Shown: positions 52,768 to 61,884 of the stretch, in pieces
Layout: each line of letters begins with the position of its first letter
How positions within the stretch are numbered: the first letter of the stretch is position 1
NCBI RefSeq assembly: GCF_003347495.1
Contig: NZ_QCXY01000005.1
Span: 186,001-250,000 of the forward strand
Length of the DNA: 64,000 nucleotides
Direction of reading: 5' to 3'
DNA from: Pleomorphovibrio marinus
GTDB lineage: Bacteria; Bacteroidota; Bacteroidia; Cytophagales; Cyclobacteriaceae
Made by a program: the position numbers and the translations under genes
Notes under the pieces: generated by a model
What the model was told of the DNA's origin: nothing
What the model saw: only the letters and a program-made list of their open reading frames with translations
The model's database searches: none

Positions 52768-53892
52768 TTACTTACCCTCCCCTTTATATTCTTCTATCTC
52801 CTCTAGAAAATCCATAGGAACTTCCTCCTTGTGAAGCCTACCCTGCTCAGCCCTAACTTTGGTAGAAGGACACCCTTTACTGGGCTTATCTCGCTCCCTG
52901 ATTGCCTGGTCAGTTGCGGCCTTGGCTATTTTTGTTGCCCTGATGCCATCCTCTGCCGTTGGCATGTCTCCGGGCGTACCATTTTGCAAAGCTTTCAACA
53001 GCTCAACATACATCCCTGTAAAACTCTTTTCGGGATGCCAGGGCAGATGTTGGGTGCCATGGGAGTTTCTAAGCTCAAAGGAATGCTCTTCTCTGTTGTA
53101 CCTTATCACTCCATCGGTGCCGATTATTTCATATTGAAAGTGGGTGCGGGGTTCTTTGGAGGTAGTGTTGTAAGAAAAGCTCATCTCCACCATGGTATGC
53201 GCTCCGCAACTGTGGGCCATGTGAAGGTACATGTGGTCGGGAGCTTCGTAGTTATCAAGCCAGACACCTATTCCATGCTGCCACTCTACTTCGGAATTTA
53301 ACCACCAACGGGCCAGGTCGATCTGATGAACCCCGCAATCAACCATAGGTCCCCCTTCCTCCATCCTTCCGACGCGCAGCGAGGTATCCACTCTTTCTCC
53401 ATTTTCGTTCCAATGCCACTTCCCGTGTAGGTGCCAGTTATAAACAAGACGTAATAGCCTAACCTCTCCAATTGCCTTTTCTTTCACTAGCCAGTGGATA
53501 TCCTTGGCGCTTTGGCTGAACCTGTAATTGAAGCCCGTAAACAACATTAACCCGGCTTCTTTCATCACTTTTTCCATTTCCAGCATTTCTTCCACATTCA
53601 TGCCCAGGGGCTTTTCGCATAATACATGCTTGCCATACTTGGCTGCATCCATTACATTTTTAAAGTGAATGGGAGCCGGTGTGCAAATCACAACCGCATC
53701 AATACCCGACGAAAAAAAAGCATCTTCCGTTGGGTATGCATGAGGGATATGAAATTGGTGTTGCAGGTGGGTAGCCCTAGCAAAGTCTCGGTCATAAAGG
53801 GCATAAAGTTGTAACCCTGTTACTTTTTGTATTGCTGGTATATGTCCATATTCCGCAATCATACCACAACCAATTAATCCTATTTTGATCAT
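52768..53892 (-). CDS. Gfo/Idh/MocA-family oxidoreductase, cytoplasmic
   Basis: 374 residues without signal peptide. N-terminal Rossmann motif IGLIGCGMIAEYGHIPAI (3-20); GKHVLCEKPLGMNVEEML carries the EKP motif with the NAD-binding lysine; the second domain has MVDCGVHQIDLARWW, with the Asp and His of the active site. Family members oxidise or reduce sugars, inositols or aminosugars with NAD(P). Unlike the gene at 46501 it stays in the cytoplasm. The last 40 residues are charged and not conserved in the family, perhaps through local rearrangement. No operon partner upstream. Confidence 0.85.
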   Translation of the reverse strand: MIKIGLIGCGMIAEYGHIPAIQKVTGLQLYALYDRDFARATHLQHQFHIPHAYPTEDAFFSSGIDAVVICTPAPIHFKNVMDAAKYGKHVLCEKPLGMNVEEMLEMEKVMKEAGLMLFTGFNYRFSQSAKDIHWLVKEKAIGEVRLLRLVYNWHLHGKWHWNENGERVDTSLRVGRMEEGGPMVDCGVHQIDLARWWLNSEVEWQHGIGVWLDNYEAPDHMYLHMAHSCGAHTMVEMSFSYNTTSKEPRTHFQYEIIGTDGVIRYNREEHSFELRNSHGTQHLPWHPEKSFTGMYVELLKALQNGTPGDMPTAEDGIRATKIAKAATDQAIRERDKPSKGCPSTKVRAEQGRLHKEEVPMDFLEEIEEYKGEGK

Positions 53893-54027
53893 AAAACAGT
53901 GTATTTAGGGAAGAGGAAAATGACTTTTTTAATGTACGGTTTTTTACGAATTATGTTAAGGTACCTTTTTAAAAATTGACGACAGATTTATTTCCTTTAC
54001 TATAGGGTCGATTAAAACCTTTTGTTG

Positions 54028-54550
54028 TTATTCAGGTTCCCTACCCCTTTCCTTCTCAAGTCTCCTAAACAAAAAGTTTCTTCTCATAGCCTCCAAATTC
54101 TCATTGAACCTCTCTGTACTCATCACCAGATTCAGTCTGCTGTTTGAAAGTTCTTCTCGGAATGAAGGTACTTTAAGCAGTAACCCGATTGTTCCCTCCC
54201 CTGCTTCCAGACTATCAATTAGCGTATCGATTTGACTGACAATTCCCGCAGCCTGATTGCCGGATTCGCTAATTCTTTCAATGGAATACGATAATTTATC
54301 AGCAAGCTCAGTATCTGTAAACAGTTTTTGGACCACCCCCTTCCCTTCCATCATGTCGGCCAAGAATTGATTCCCTGTATCTGCCATAGCGACTGCTTTG
54401 GAAGCGGCAAGTTTGAGTTTGCTTACCGCAACCCTGATATCCCTCATCAATATAGAATCTGAAAGTAGTCCCCAATGGATTTCATTTGCATTCAGCTTTG
54501 TGGTATTTTCATAGAGGATCTCAGTCGTTTCTTCAAGACTGTCTCCTTCC
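54028..54550 (-). pseudogene. MlaD/MCE-family protein remnant
   Basis: The frame is open from about 54550 to the stop at 54028 with no plausible start at its upstream edge. It reads as the C-terminal helical part of a Bacteroidota MCE protein: GNQFLADMMEGKGVVQKLFT, IDSLEAGEGTIGLLLKVPSF and FNENLEAMRRNFLFRRLEKE, the last being the typical MCE C-terminus. The N-terminal MCE beta-barrel domain is missing. In intact systems MlaD binds lipid and sits between MlaE and MlaF partners in the periplasm. Confidence 0.7.
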
Positions 54551-54643
54551 TACTTTAAGTCAACCTAAACAATTCGTCTCATGAACAGCTATGGATACTG
54601 ATCTGCCAACTCCCTCTGTTCCCTTTGCTAAGGTAAAACCCTT

Positions 54644-54907
54644 TTAGCAACCTACTATTCCAATAGCAAACCCAAAGAAGAAGGTTTTGATCAAGGAGGA
54701 TATCACATCTCCAAATGACAATGCATCGAATACCTGAAACCAGTAGAGGTGCCAACTTACATGCCCCCTAATATTGACACCGAGGTAACCTCCGGACATG
54801 GAAATTGCGTTCGCTAAACTAGACAACAAAATCAGTTGCTTTTCACTAAAGTAAACGAGATATGCTATGATCCAACAAACAAGGCTATTCTGTACCGCGG
54901 TTGTCAT
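54644..54907 (-). pseudogene. MlaE-family permease remnant
   Basis: 88 codons correspond to the middle-to-C-terminal part of an MlaE/YrbE permease: SMSGGYLGVNIRGHVSWHLY, WFQVFDALSFGDVISSLIKT and FFFGFAIGIVGC, then a stop where the family normally continues with its last membrane helices. The N-terminal half is absent. With the MCE remnant directly downstream, this is what is left of an mlaEFD-type lipid-transport operon after internal deletion; mlaF is gone. Confidence 0.75.
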
Positions 54908-55083
54908 GTCGAACTGGTTTGGATCTTTATCCTACCAAAAAAATTTTTCTTGGATTTTATTTCGTTTATTTTTATTTTTCATAACTTAAGATCATAAATT
55001 AACTAAAAACACGGTTAATATAAGCCAAAAACGATATTTTCAATAAAAAGTTAAAAATCAATTTTCAATCAAAACGGTAACGA

Positions 55084-55926
55084 GTGATAGACTGCAAATT
55101 GGCAGCCTATTTAGTAGTTATGCCACTTGTCATGCCAAAGTCGTTAGGAAGAGGTTATGCTAGTCCAAATCCAAATAAAAAGTTATTTCTCATAATACTT
55201 AATTGGACTGCCAAATTGGTGCCACCATTAGCGCAATGGATTGAGGAGTTTGAGAAGATGCTTCTTCAGTATTTCGAAACACCGGAGGAGCTTATTGCGC
55301 AAGCCGCCCGCGAAGCTAATAAACATGCTATTGCCGATGGCCAGAACTCAAAAGGAAAAGAAGCACTTTCGTCAACCCCCTCCCCTATCGAACCGACAAC
55401 TTCACAGCCTGACCTTCTAAGAGGGGAGGGTTCCGAAAAAGTGCCTGAACCCTTATTGCCACCGAAAACGATCACACAGCAGGCCTCTTTGGAGCTTGCC
55501 GCCCAAGAGGCCTTCCTCCGCCGAAGTCAGGAAATGTTCGAGCGTAGCCAGGTAAAACTTACAAACACGATTGAGCGTGGTGAACGGCGTGCGGAAACAG
55601 CCATGCGTCTTCGTGTCAGTGGGATCATATTCACTTTTCTTCTCATTGCAATAGGAGCTTATCTTGCGTTATTTAGGGAAAGTGGTGTTCTTGGGACGCT
55701 CTCGTCGCTCGTGGGCCTTATGGCTGGTGGTGGTACTCTTATGCTTAAGGAACTCGAAAAAACCATCCTCACTAAAATCGCGTCCGATGAGGTAAAAGCC
55801 GAGAGGATAGAAACGTTTCTTCAGTCTATTCAAGTCGCATTATCCATGAGCGGCTCCAATCGCGAAGCATACCTTAAAGAGACAGCAGATTGGCTCAAAA
55901 AACAAGCATCCGCAAGCAAAAAGTAA
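55084..55926 (+). CDS. Unrecognised two-TM protein with coiled-coil and cytoplasmic tail
   Basis: 280 residues from a GTG; the start is uncertain, with ATGs at codons 13, 18 and 59 as alternatives. No confident family. Visible parts: an N-terminal helical segment (about 40-85); a Pro/Ser/Glu linker (about 95-130); a charged coil (about 135-175); a TM hairpin (about 179-197 and 202-221); and a C-terminal helical tail (222-280). The coil plus two-TM module recalls the 2TM domains found next to bacterial death-like and TRADD-N domains, but that is a topology analogy only. Arg codons are often CGC or CGT here, unlike the AGA/AGG/CGA-rich neighbours, and the flanks are AT-rich. Both suggest acquisition by transfer. 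Confidence 0.6.
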   Translation: MIDCKLAAYLVVMPLVMPKSLGRGYASPNPNKKLFLIILNWTAKLVPPLAQWIEEFEKMLLQYFETPEELIAQAAREANKHAIADGQNSKGKEALSSTPSPIEPTTSQPDLLRGEGSEKVPEPLLPPKTITQQASLELAAQEAFLRRSQEMFERSQVKLTNTIERGERRAETAMRLRVSGIIFTFLLIAIGAYLALFRESGVLGTLSSLVGLMAGGGTLMLKELEKTILTKIASDEVKAERIETFLQSIQVALSMSGSNREAYLKETADWLKKQASASKK

Positions 55927-56165
55927 TTTTTATTAAGGGATTGGGATGCCGTCTATATACTAACATATCCTGCCAGCATGAACCAAAGGCTTTATTTTTC
56001 GGTTACATAACCGTAAGGCAATCAATACTTTAAACTTTCTCTTTACCACACCTAAAAAACAATAGAGGTCTTTGGCTTTCTCTCTACCCTTCCTGCCTTC
56101 CATAATAATTGAAACGGTTTGTTCTGCCAATTCCCGGAATGCTTGCTAACAACATGCGACAACTC

Positions 56166-56558
56166 ATGAATCATTTTATCAATAATTTATATCTTATATG
56201 CATCCTGCCCCTCCTATTTCTGGCATCTTGTGCCGAAACCAAAACCATGGAGGTAACAGCTACTGCCTATAATTCAGTGGAAAATCAGACCAAAAAAGGA
56301 GACCCTACGACTACCGCCTGGGGAGACAAACTGGAGCCTGGGATGAAAGCCATCGCGGTTTCCAGGGATTTGCTGGCAGAAGAGGGAATCGAACACGGTG
56401 CCGAAGTGAGCATAAAGGGCCTACCTGGAAAATACAAGGTGCTGGATAAAATGAACAGGCGCTGGACCAAGAAGATTGACATCTATATGGGCGAAAATGT
56501 GGGGCTTGCCAGAGAGTGGGGCAGGCAGAAGGTGGAAATCACCTGGAAAGTAGAGTGA
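56166..56558 (+). CDS. 3D-domain (double-psi beta-barrel) lipoprotein
   Basis: 130 residues from the ATG at 56166; the upstream TTG at 56109 is unlikely, as the lipoprotein leader (MNHFINNLYLICILPLLFLA, then SC with Cys22) begins at this Met. The mature domain shows VTATAYNSVENQTKKGDPTT, AWGDKLEPGMKAIAVSRDLL, GKYKVLDKM and KKIDIYMG, the pattern of 3D (Asp-Asp-Asp) proteins related to MltA and RlpA. It probably binds or cleaves peptidoglycan at the envelope. It stands alone. Confidence 0.75.
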   Translation: MNHFINNLYLICILPLLFLASCAETKTMEVTATAYNSVENQTKKGDPTTTAWGDKLEPGMKAIAVSRDLLAEEGIEHGAEVSIKGLPGKYKVLDKMNRRWTKKIDIYMGENVGLAREWGRQKVEITWKVE

Positions 56559-56626
56559 TGGTGTTGATTTCTCCCAATCCGCTTTTCCATCACGAAGAGG
56601 GGCTACAAATGGGGATGTTCCCTTTG

Positions 56627-57757
56627 TCAGGTGTATGCTATTTTGGGTAGTTTCATTGGTTTTTCCGAACTGGCGGGCTCCTTTCTGAAAAAAACCCTGA
56701 AAATAGATCCTTTACCCGGGGTACTTTCTACCTCAATTTTTCCTCCCAGTTCTTCCACCATTCTTTTCACGATAAATAGTCCTGTCCCGGTACCTTCTAC
56801 ATCTTTGTTTAATCTCATTCGTGGTAAAAAGATCATCTCGTGGTTTTCCCTTTTTATCCCCGGCCCATTATCACGTACAGTCAGGAGGAGGCTATCATTT
56901 TTGTCTTCGGTTGTGATCCAAATTTCTGGCTCGCCATTCCTTTCACTGAATTTGATGGCATTGTTGATAAGGTTATAAACAATACTTCTGATATGTTTTC
57001 GGGAAAGGTTAAATTCCGTCACTTGGTAATCAGCATTGATTTTTGCTTTGGATTTAAATATTTGATCGCTTAAGCCAATCCTAACATCTTCCACTATATG
57101 CTGAATGTTTACCCGCTCGGCATCCAAAGGCAGGTCTGAATTGTCCTTAATGCTTTCGGTGAGGTCTTCTATAGTTTTCATTAACTTCCCCACAGATACG
57201 CTCAACGATTCCAACAGTGTATCTGAATCAATGCTATCATTTTCTGGGTTATTCCTTAACAGGTATATTAAGCCATTGATATTTCCTATTGGGCCTTTTA
57301 GGTCGTGGGACAGCGCAAAAATGACTGTTTCGTGATTCTTGTTAAGCCTCTCATATTGTTTGAGGATTTCAATACGAGGGGATATATCTATAAAGGTGAT
57401 GATCACACCATTTGTCTTGGCGCTTTCTTGTACAATATAGGGAAGTATATTCATCTGGTACCATTTAAGGTCCGTGGTCTGAATTTCCTTTTCCAAATCC
57501 TGATTGGATTCAATTACCTCCTGTATGTTATCTATGATTGTGGGAAACCTGATCCTATTGGTTGCCTCACTGATTGGCCTGCCAATATCAGAATCGGTCA
57601 ATCGAAAATGTTTCATCGCTGGAGGGGTGAATTTCCGGAGAATTAAATCGGAATCCACAAACAACTGGGGTATTACCGTATTTCTGAAATAGTTTTCTAA
57701 TTCTTGGTTCAGCTCGACAACTTTTCTGATTACTTTCTTTTGTTGCTTATTATCCAT
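56627..57757 (-). CDS. Soluble PAS-domain sensor histidine kinase, CheBR-associated type
   Basis: 376 residues, no TM segment. A PAS domain (about 25-128; LFVDSDLILRKFTPPAMKHF ... GVIITFIDIS) is of the kind found in CheB-CheR fusion proteins. The HisKA box is FALSHDLKGPIGN with His151. The HATPase has N-box NLINNAIKFS (262-271), G1 RDNGPGI (295-301) and G2 GTGTGLFIVK (322-331). All catalytic residues are present. No response regulator is adjacent. Together with the orphan CheB at 50443 it suggests a dispersed Bacteroidota CheB/CheR/PAS-kinase signalling set, with CheR elsewhere or lost. Confidence 0.85.
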   Translation of the reverse strand: MDNKQQKKVIRKVVELNQELENYFRNTVIPQLFVDSDLILRKFTPPAMKHFRLTDSDIGRPISEATNRIRFPTIIDNIQEVIESNQDLEKEIQTTDLKWYQMNILPYIVQESAKTNGVIITFIDISPRIEILKQYERLNKNHETVIFALSHDLKGPIGNINGLIYLLRNNPENDSIDSDTLLESLSVSVGKLMKTIEDLTESIKDNSDLPLDAERVNIQHIVEDVRIGLSDQIFKSKAKINADYQVTEFNLSRKHIRSIVYNLINNAIKFSERNGEPEIWITTEDKNDSLLLTVRDNGPGIKRENHEMIFLPRMRLNKDVEGTGTGLFIVKRMVEELGGKIEVESTPGKGSIFRVFFRKEPASSEKPMKLPKIAYT

Positions 57758-58016
57758 TAAGGATTAATTTTAAAATATTATTTGACATTTATATGTATTC
57801 AGGTGAAAATTGTAATTATTAAATTTTTTATTATCAAAAATTGATCCAAAAGAGACAATGTGATTGAAAAGTATGCCAATGATCTAACTTGCTACGCCAT
57901 CGGATTTTAATTCAAATGCATATTTATCAAGGATTACGCTTTTGTGTTTTTCGTTTTTCTTCCACGCTTCTTCCAAACGACTAAATTGTTAGCAAACCAG
58001 AAAACTGACCATGACA

Positions 58017-58523
58017 CCCGGGTAATTGGGGCAGCACCCCCAAACCCGAGAACCACGGAGTGGTTCAACTCCAAGGCACTTCTTCACTGAGAGGAATATA
58101 TTTGATAAGCCTAACCTTACTTCGGGCTTAGGGATGGTGGGTGAAAAATGGTAGGCTTCGAAAGGTTGATCATTGCCTCCGCCTTGTTTTCACCACCCCC
58201 TTTTATCCCCCTCCTAAAACAGGAGGGGGAAAGATCGAATCGTTGTTTTTGCCCTGGAAGAGGGATAGATTTTAAGAAGCCGCTGTGCCGCTGTTCGGGA
58301 TCGGTAATCCCCCAGAACAAGATCTGATGAAGCAATGTTCTAAAAAAGTAGAGGCTCCGAAATCCAAAATATTTTCTCGAAGATGTGCAGACTGCGGATT
58401 ACAAATCCGCTTTATCTGTTCTCGAAATTACAAATTTCGAGAACAGTGGATTTTATCGATTGGGGCACCCTGTAAATTTGTGACAGGACTAACAATGAAT
58501 AAAATTTAAATCTGTAAACTTTT
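58017..58523 (+). repeat. Tandem hairpin repeat array, unit 1 (5' truncated)
   Basis: Begins within the unit at CCCGGGTAATTGGGG and continues to the unit end at the AATTTAAATCTGTAAAC segment. It lacks the first 60 or so bases of the full unit (TTCAGGACGAGTCAC to the GACCCTGAAAGGGTC hairpin). Otherwise nearly identical to units 2 and 3. The frames inside it give only peptides with no family resemblance. Confidence 0.85.
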
Positions 58524-59100
58524 TTCAGGACGAGTCACTTGGTTTCGACCCATGACCCTGAAAGGGTCAAACAACAATAACCCCGGGCGAAACCCGGGGA
58601 ATTGGGATACCATCCCAAAAGCCCAGAACCACGAAGTGGTTCAACTCCAAGGCACTTCTTCACTGAGAGGAATATATTTTGATAAGCCTAACCTTGCTTC
58701 GGGCTGAGGGATGGTGGGCGAATAATGGTAGGCTTCGAAAGGTTGACAATTACCGCCGAGTTGTCTCCACCACCCCCTTTTTCCCCCTCCTAAAACAGGA
58801 GGGGGAAAAATCGAATCGTTGTTTTTGCCCCGGAAGAGGGATAGATTTTAAGAAGCCGCTGTGCCGCAGTTCGGGATCGGTAATCCCCCAGAACAAGATC
58901 TGATGAAGCAATGTTCTAGAAAAGTAGAGGCTCCGAAATCCAAAATATTTTCACAAAGATGTGCAAACTGCGGATTACAAATCCGCTTTATCTGTTCTCG
59001 AAATTACAAATTTCGAGAAACAGTGGATTTTATCGAATGGGGCACCCTGTAAATTTGTGGCAGGACTAACAATGAATAAAATTTAAATTTGTAAACTTTT
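58524..59100 (+). repeat. Tandem hairpin repeat array, unit 2 (complete, 577 bp)
   Basis: Starts TTCAGGACGAGTCAC. Perfect or near-perfect stem-loops in order: GACCCTGAAAGGGTC (58554-58568), CCCCGGGCGAAACCCGGGG (58581-58599), TTGGGATACCATCCCAA (58602-58618), GAACCACGAAGTGGTTC (58626-58642), a 13-bp stem TTTTTCCCCCTCC/GGAGGGGGAAAAA (58778-58810), GCGGATTACAAATCCGC (58970-58986), and TTCTCGAAATT/AATTTCGAGAA (58995-59019). The last two share the loop ATTACAAAT. No protein-coding signal. Confidence 0.9.
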
Positions 59101-59679
59101 TTCAGGACGAGTCAATCTTGGTTTCGACCCATGACCCTGAAAGGGTCAAACAATAATAACGCCGGGCGAAACCCGGGGAATTGGGATACCATCCCAAAAG
59201 CCCAGAACCACGGAGTGGTTCAACTCCAAGGCACTTCTTCACTGAGAGGAATATATTTGATAAGCCTAACCTTGTTTCGGGTTGAGGGATGGTGGGTGAA
59301 AAATGGTAGGCTTCGAAAGGTTGATCATTGCCTCCGCCTTGTCTCCACCACCCCCTTTTATCCCCCTCCTAAAACAGGAGGGGGAAAGATCGAATCGTTG
59401 TTTTTGCCCTGGAAGAGGGATAGATTTTAAGTAGCCGCTGTGCCGATGTTCGGGATCGGTAATCCCCCAGATCAAGATCTGATGAAGCAATGTTCTAGAA
59501 AAGTAGAGGCTCCGAAATCCAAAATATTTTCACGAAGATGTGCAAACTGCGGATTACAAATCCGCTTTATCTGTTCTCGAAATTACAAATTTCGAGAAAC
59601 AGTGGATTTTATCGAATGGGACACCCTGTAAATTTGTGAAAGGACTAACAATGAATAAAATTTAAATCTGTGAACTTTT
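59101..59679 (+). repeat. Tandem hairpin repeat array, unit 3 (complete, 579 bp)
   Basis: Same content and hairpin order as unit 2, with scattered substitutions (for example GTCAATCTTGG for GTCACTTGG near its start, and GCCGGGCG for CCCGGGCG). The near-identity of units 1-3 points to recent amplification by unequal recombination or repeated insertion. Confidence 0.9.
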
Positions 59680-59857
59680 TTCAGGACGAGTCACTTGGTT
59701 TCGACCCATGACCCTGAAAGGGTCAAACAACAATAACCCCGGGCGAAACCCGGGGAATTGGGGCACCACCCCCAAACCCCAGAACCACGAAGTGGTTCAA
59801 CTCCAAGGCACTTCTTCACTGAGAGGAATATATTTGATAAGCCTAACCTTGCTTCGG
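59680..59857 (+). repeat. Tandem hairpin repeat array, unit 4 (3' truncated)
   Basis: The first 178 bases of the unit, from TTCAGGACGAGTCAC through the four leading hairpins to CCTAACCTTGCTTCGGG. There it switches abruptly to an unrelated structured element (GAGACCCGTATCC). Confidence 0.85.
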
Positions 59858-59946
59858 GGAGACCCGTATCCTCGATGGCTATCGGGAGTGGAGTGTGAGG
59901 CGCTCCCCGTCAGAGGAATCTGGCGGGGCCGTCTACACGATTAGCC
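59858..59946 (+). other. Structured element resembling a group II intron 3' end
   Basis: GAGACCCGTA, then GGAGTGTGAGG, then a hairpin CCCCGTCAGA/TCTGGCGGGG (59905-59928), then CTACACGATTAGCC. The same layout recurs at 62633-62712, and the CGATTAGCCTTC ending recurs on the other strand near 61885. Such GACCCGTA...GTGTGAGG...hairpin...CGATT strings occur at the 3' end of bacterial group II introns. This is a resemblance, not a folded model. Confidence 0.35.
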
Positions 59947-59980
59947 TTCGTTTGCAGATATTTCACTTGTTTTTTAAAGG

Positions 59981-61867
59981 TTAGTTACTGTTCTTTTTTA
60001 AAGTACGACTAATATAATCGTTAATAATATCCTCCAAAATAGCTAAAGGAATGGCTCCGTTTTCTAAAACGGTAGTGTGAAATTCCCGCAAATCAAATTT
60101 ATCCCCTAGTTTTTGCTTTGCTCTTTCTCTTAATTCAAGTATTTTCATCATCCCTACCTTGTATGCGCAGGCTTGGCCGGGCATAACAATATAACGTTCT
60201 ATCTCTGTGATGACTTGCTTGGTTGGATCACCGGTATGAGAAACCATGTAATCAATGGCTTCTTCTCGTGTCCACTTTTTATAATGTATTCCGACATCCA
60301 CCACCAATCGCACAGCCCTAAACATTTCAGCTTGCAACCTTCCCAAGTTGCCGAATGGATCGTTTTCGTAGAAGCCTAGTTCCCAAGCCAATTGCTCTGT
60401 ATAGAGCGCCCATCCTTCGGCATAAGCAGTGAAAGGAATAACAGTTCTGAATGTCGGTAAGCCCTCCAATTCATACTGTATCCCAATTTGAAAATGATGA
60501 CCGGGTATACCTTCATGATAGGCCAAGGTTTTCATTCCGTATTTCACAATGTCTTGAGGTGCTCTTAAATTAGTGTAAAAGATACCACCGCGTGAACCAT
60601 CCATTGCAGGTGGCTCGTAATAAGCGAATGCAGTACCTTCTTCTTTAAATTCCGGAACCCGCTTTACATCTAAACCTGCTTTGGGGAAAAGGTCAAATAC
60701 ATCACCAATACCATTACCAATTTCATCTAAAATTCGATTGTATTCGGCAATTATCATTTGACGCCCCTCCTCATTGTTTGGAAATACAAATCGTTCCTCT
60801 TTACTTAATGCTTGAATAATCTCACCAATGGTTTTCGTAGAATCCGCATATCCTTCGCCTTGAAGAATTGCATTCATCTCCTCTTTGATTCTTTCTACTT
60901 CCGAAAGCCCAATATTGTACACCTCCTCAGGACTTAAATCGGTTGTAGTGTGTACTTTAAGCATGTATTTATAATAGTTTTCACCATTGGGAAATTTCCA
61001 AACACCTGCATCATTGGTAGCTTTTAAATATAGGTTTTCAAAATAATCGATAAGACGTTGGTATGCCGGAAATACCGTATTTTCAATCGTCTCAGCTACT
61101 TGATTCTTATAATCGTTTTTTTGCTCTTCCGGAATATCACTTATCGCATCTACTTTGGTTACAAAGTTGGTATAAAGAACATTTGATTTTACAGCAGCCA
61201 TTGGTACTGCTGATCGATTGGCCAGAGAGTCTGCCGTCAGGCCAACAAACCCTCTCATTTCATCAAGTAGAATGCTGATTATAAATCGGGGCAGTATTAT
61301 ACCTTTCGATTCTCTTATTGAAAGGTTTTCTAAGAGCTGGGAAAATTTGATGTCGAATTTCGACAGCCGTGTGATATAGGCTTTAATGTCTTTGGCATTA
61401 TTGAGTTTATGGGAACTGACCATCATGCTTGGTAAACCACTTTGTACACCAAACATTTGGTTGACAGGATAATCGTAATAGAAGAAAGGCTCTCTTTCTA
61501 CACTGTTCACCTTCATATAATATCCTAAAATTTGGGTGTTGAGCTGATTATCTGATGATTGCTTGTCAAAATTATACCTTAGTAAGGTCTCGTAATTCTC
61601 TTTATCCTTTTTAAAATTCTCCCATAGTCTATCGTCAGAAATATCATCTAAATCATCTTTATACAAATCGTAAAGGATAGGAACACCGAGTTGAGTGGTT
61701 AATTCCGGGCTGTTGACTAGTATTTCTATGAAGACCTTTTCATAGAAATGGTTAATGCTAAAGGGTTTAAACCAAATGAGATTGGTTATCCAAACACCTC
61801 CAATAACAAGCAATGCCAGCAAAGTCCTTCCAGTCCAATATTTCCATGTGCGTTTATTTGTAGTCAT
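59981..61867 (-). CDS. DUF885 family protein, membrane-anchored putative metallopeptidase
   Basis: 628 residues with an N-terminal TM anchor (about 13-33) facing the periplasm. The DUF885 signature LAYHEGIPGHHFQIGIQYE includes His451, Glu452, His457 and His458, a probable metal site like that of zinc peptidases. Further family segments are GGIFYTNLRAPQDIVKYGMK, AYAEGWALYTEQLAWELG and PGQACAYKVGMMKILELRER. Length fits the family (about 580-620). The biochemical substrate of the family is not settled. The gene is bracketed by intron-like 3' ends in opposite orientation, so it may have been trapped between decayed introns. Confidence 0.85.
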   Translation of the reverse strand: MTTNKRTWKYWTGRTLLALLVIGGVWITNLIWFKPFSINHFYEKVFIEILVNSPELTTQLGVPILYDLYKDDLDDISDDRLWENFKKDKENYETLLRYNFDKQSSDNQLNTQILGYYMKVNSVEREPFFYYDYPVNQMFGVQSGLPSMMVSSHKLNNAKDIKAYITRLSKFDIKFSQLLENLSIRESKGIILPRFIISILLDEMRGFVGLTADSLANRSAVPMAAVKSNVLYTNFVTKVDAISDIPEEQKNDYKNQVAETIENTVFPAYQRLIDYFENLYLKATNDAGVWKFPNGENYYKYMLKVHTTTDLSPEEVYNIGLSEVERIKEEMNAILQGEGYADSTKTIGEIIQALSKEERFVFPNNEEGRQMIIAEYNRILDEIGNGIGDVFDLFPKAGLDVKRVPEFKEEGTAFAYYEPPAMDGSRGGIFYTNLRAPQDIVKYGMKTLAYHEGIPGHHFQIGIQYELEGLPTFRTVIPFTAYAEGWALYTEQLAWELGFYENDPFGNLGRLQAEMFRAVRLVVDVGIHYKKWTREEAIDYMVSHTGDPTKQVITEIERYIVMPGQACAYKVGMMKILELRERAKQKLGDKFDLREFHTTVLENGAIPLAILEDIINDYISRTLKKNSN

Positions 61868-61884
61868 AAGTTATTTTTTTGTCC

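Noticed and set aside
58285-59631. Short ORFs repeated in each array unit, encoding a peptide of 62-74 residues with Cys residues
   Set aside because: They cross the hairpin stems, match no family, and repeat only because the DNA repeats; the opposite strand gives equally open frames.
58017-59857. Tandem repetition considered as a CRISPR array
   Set aside because: Units are about 577 bp and nearly identical throughout, without short repeats and variable spacers, and no cas genes are present.
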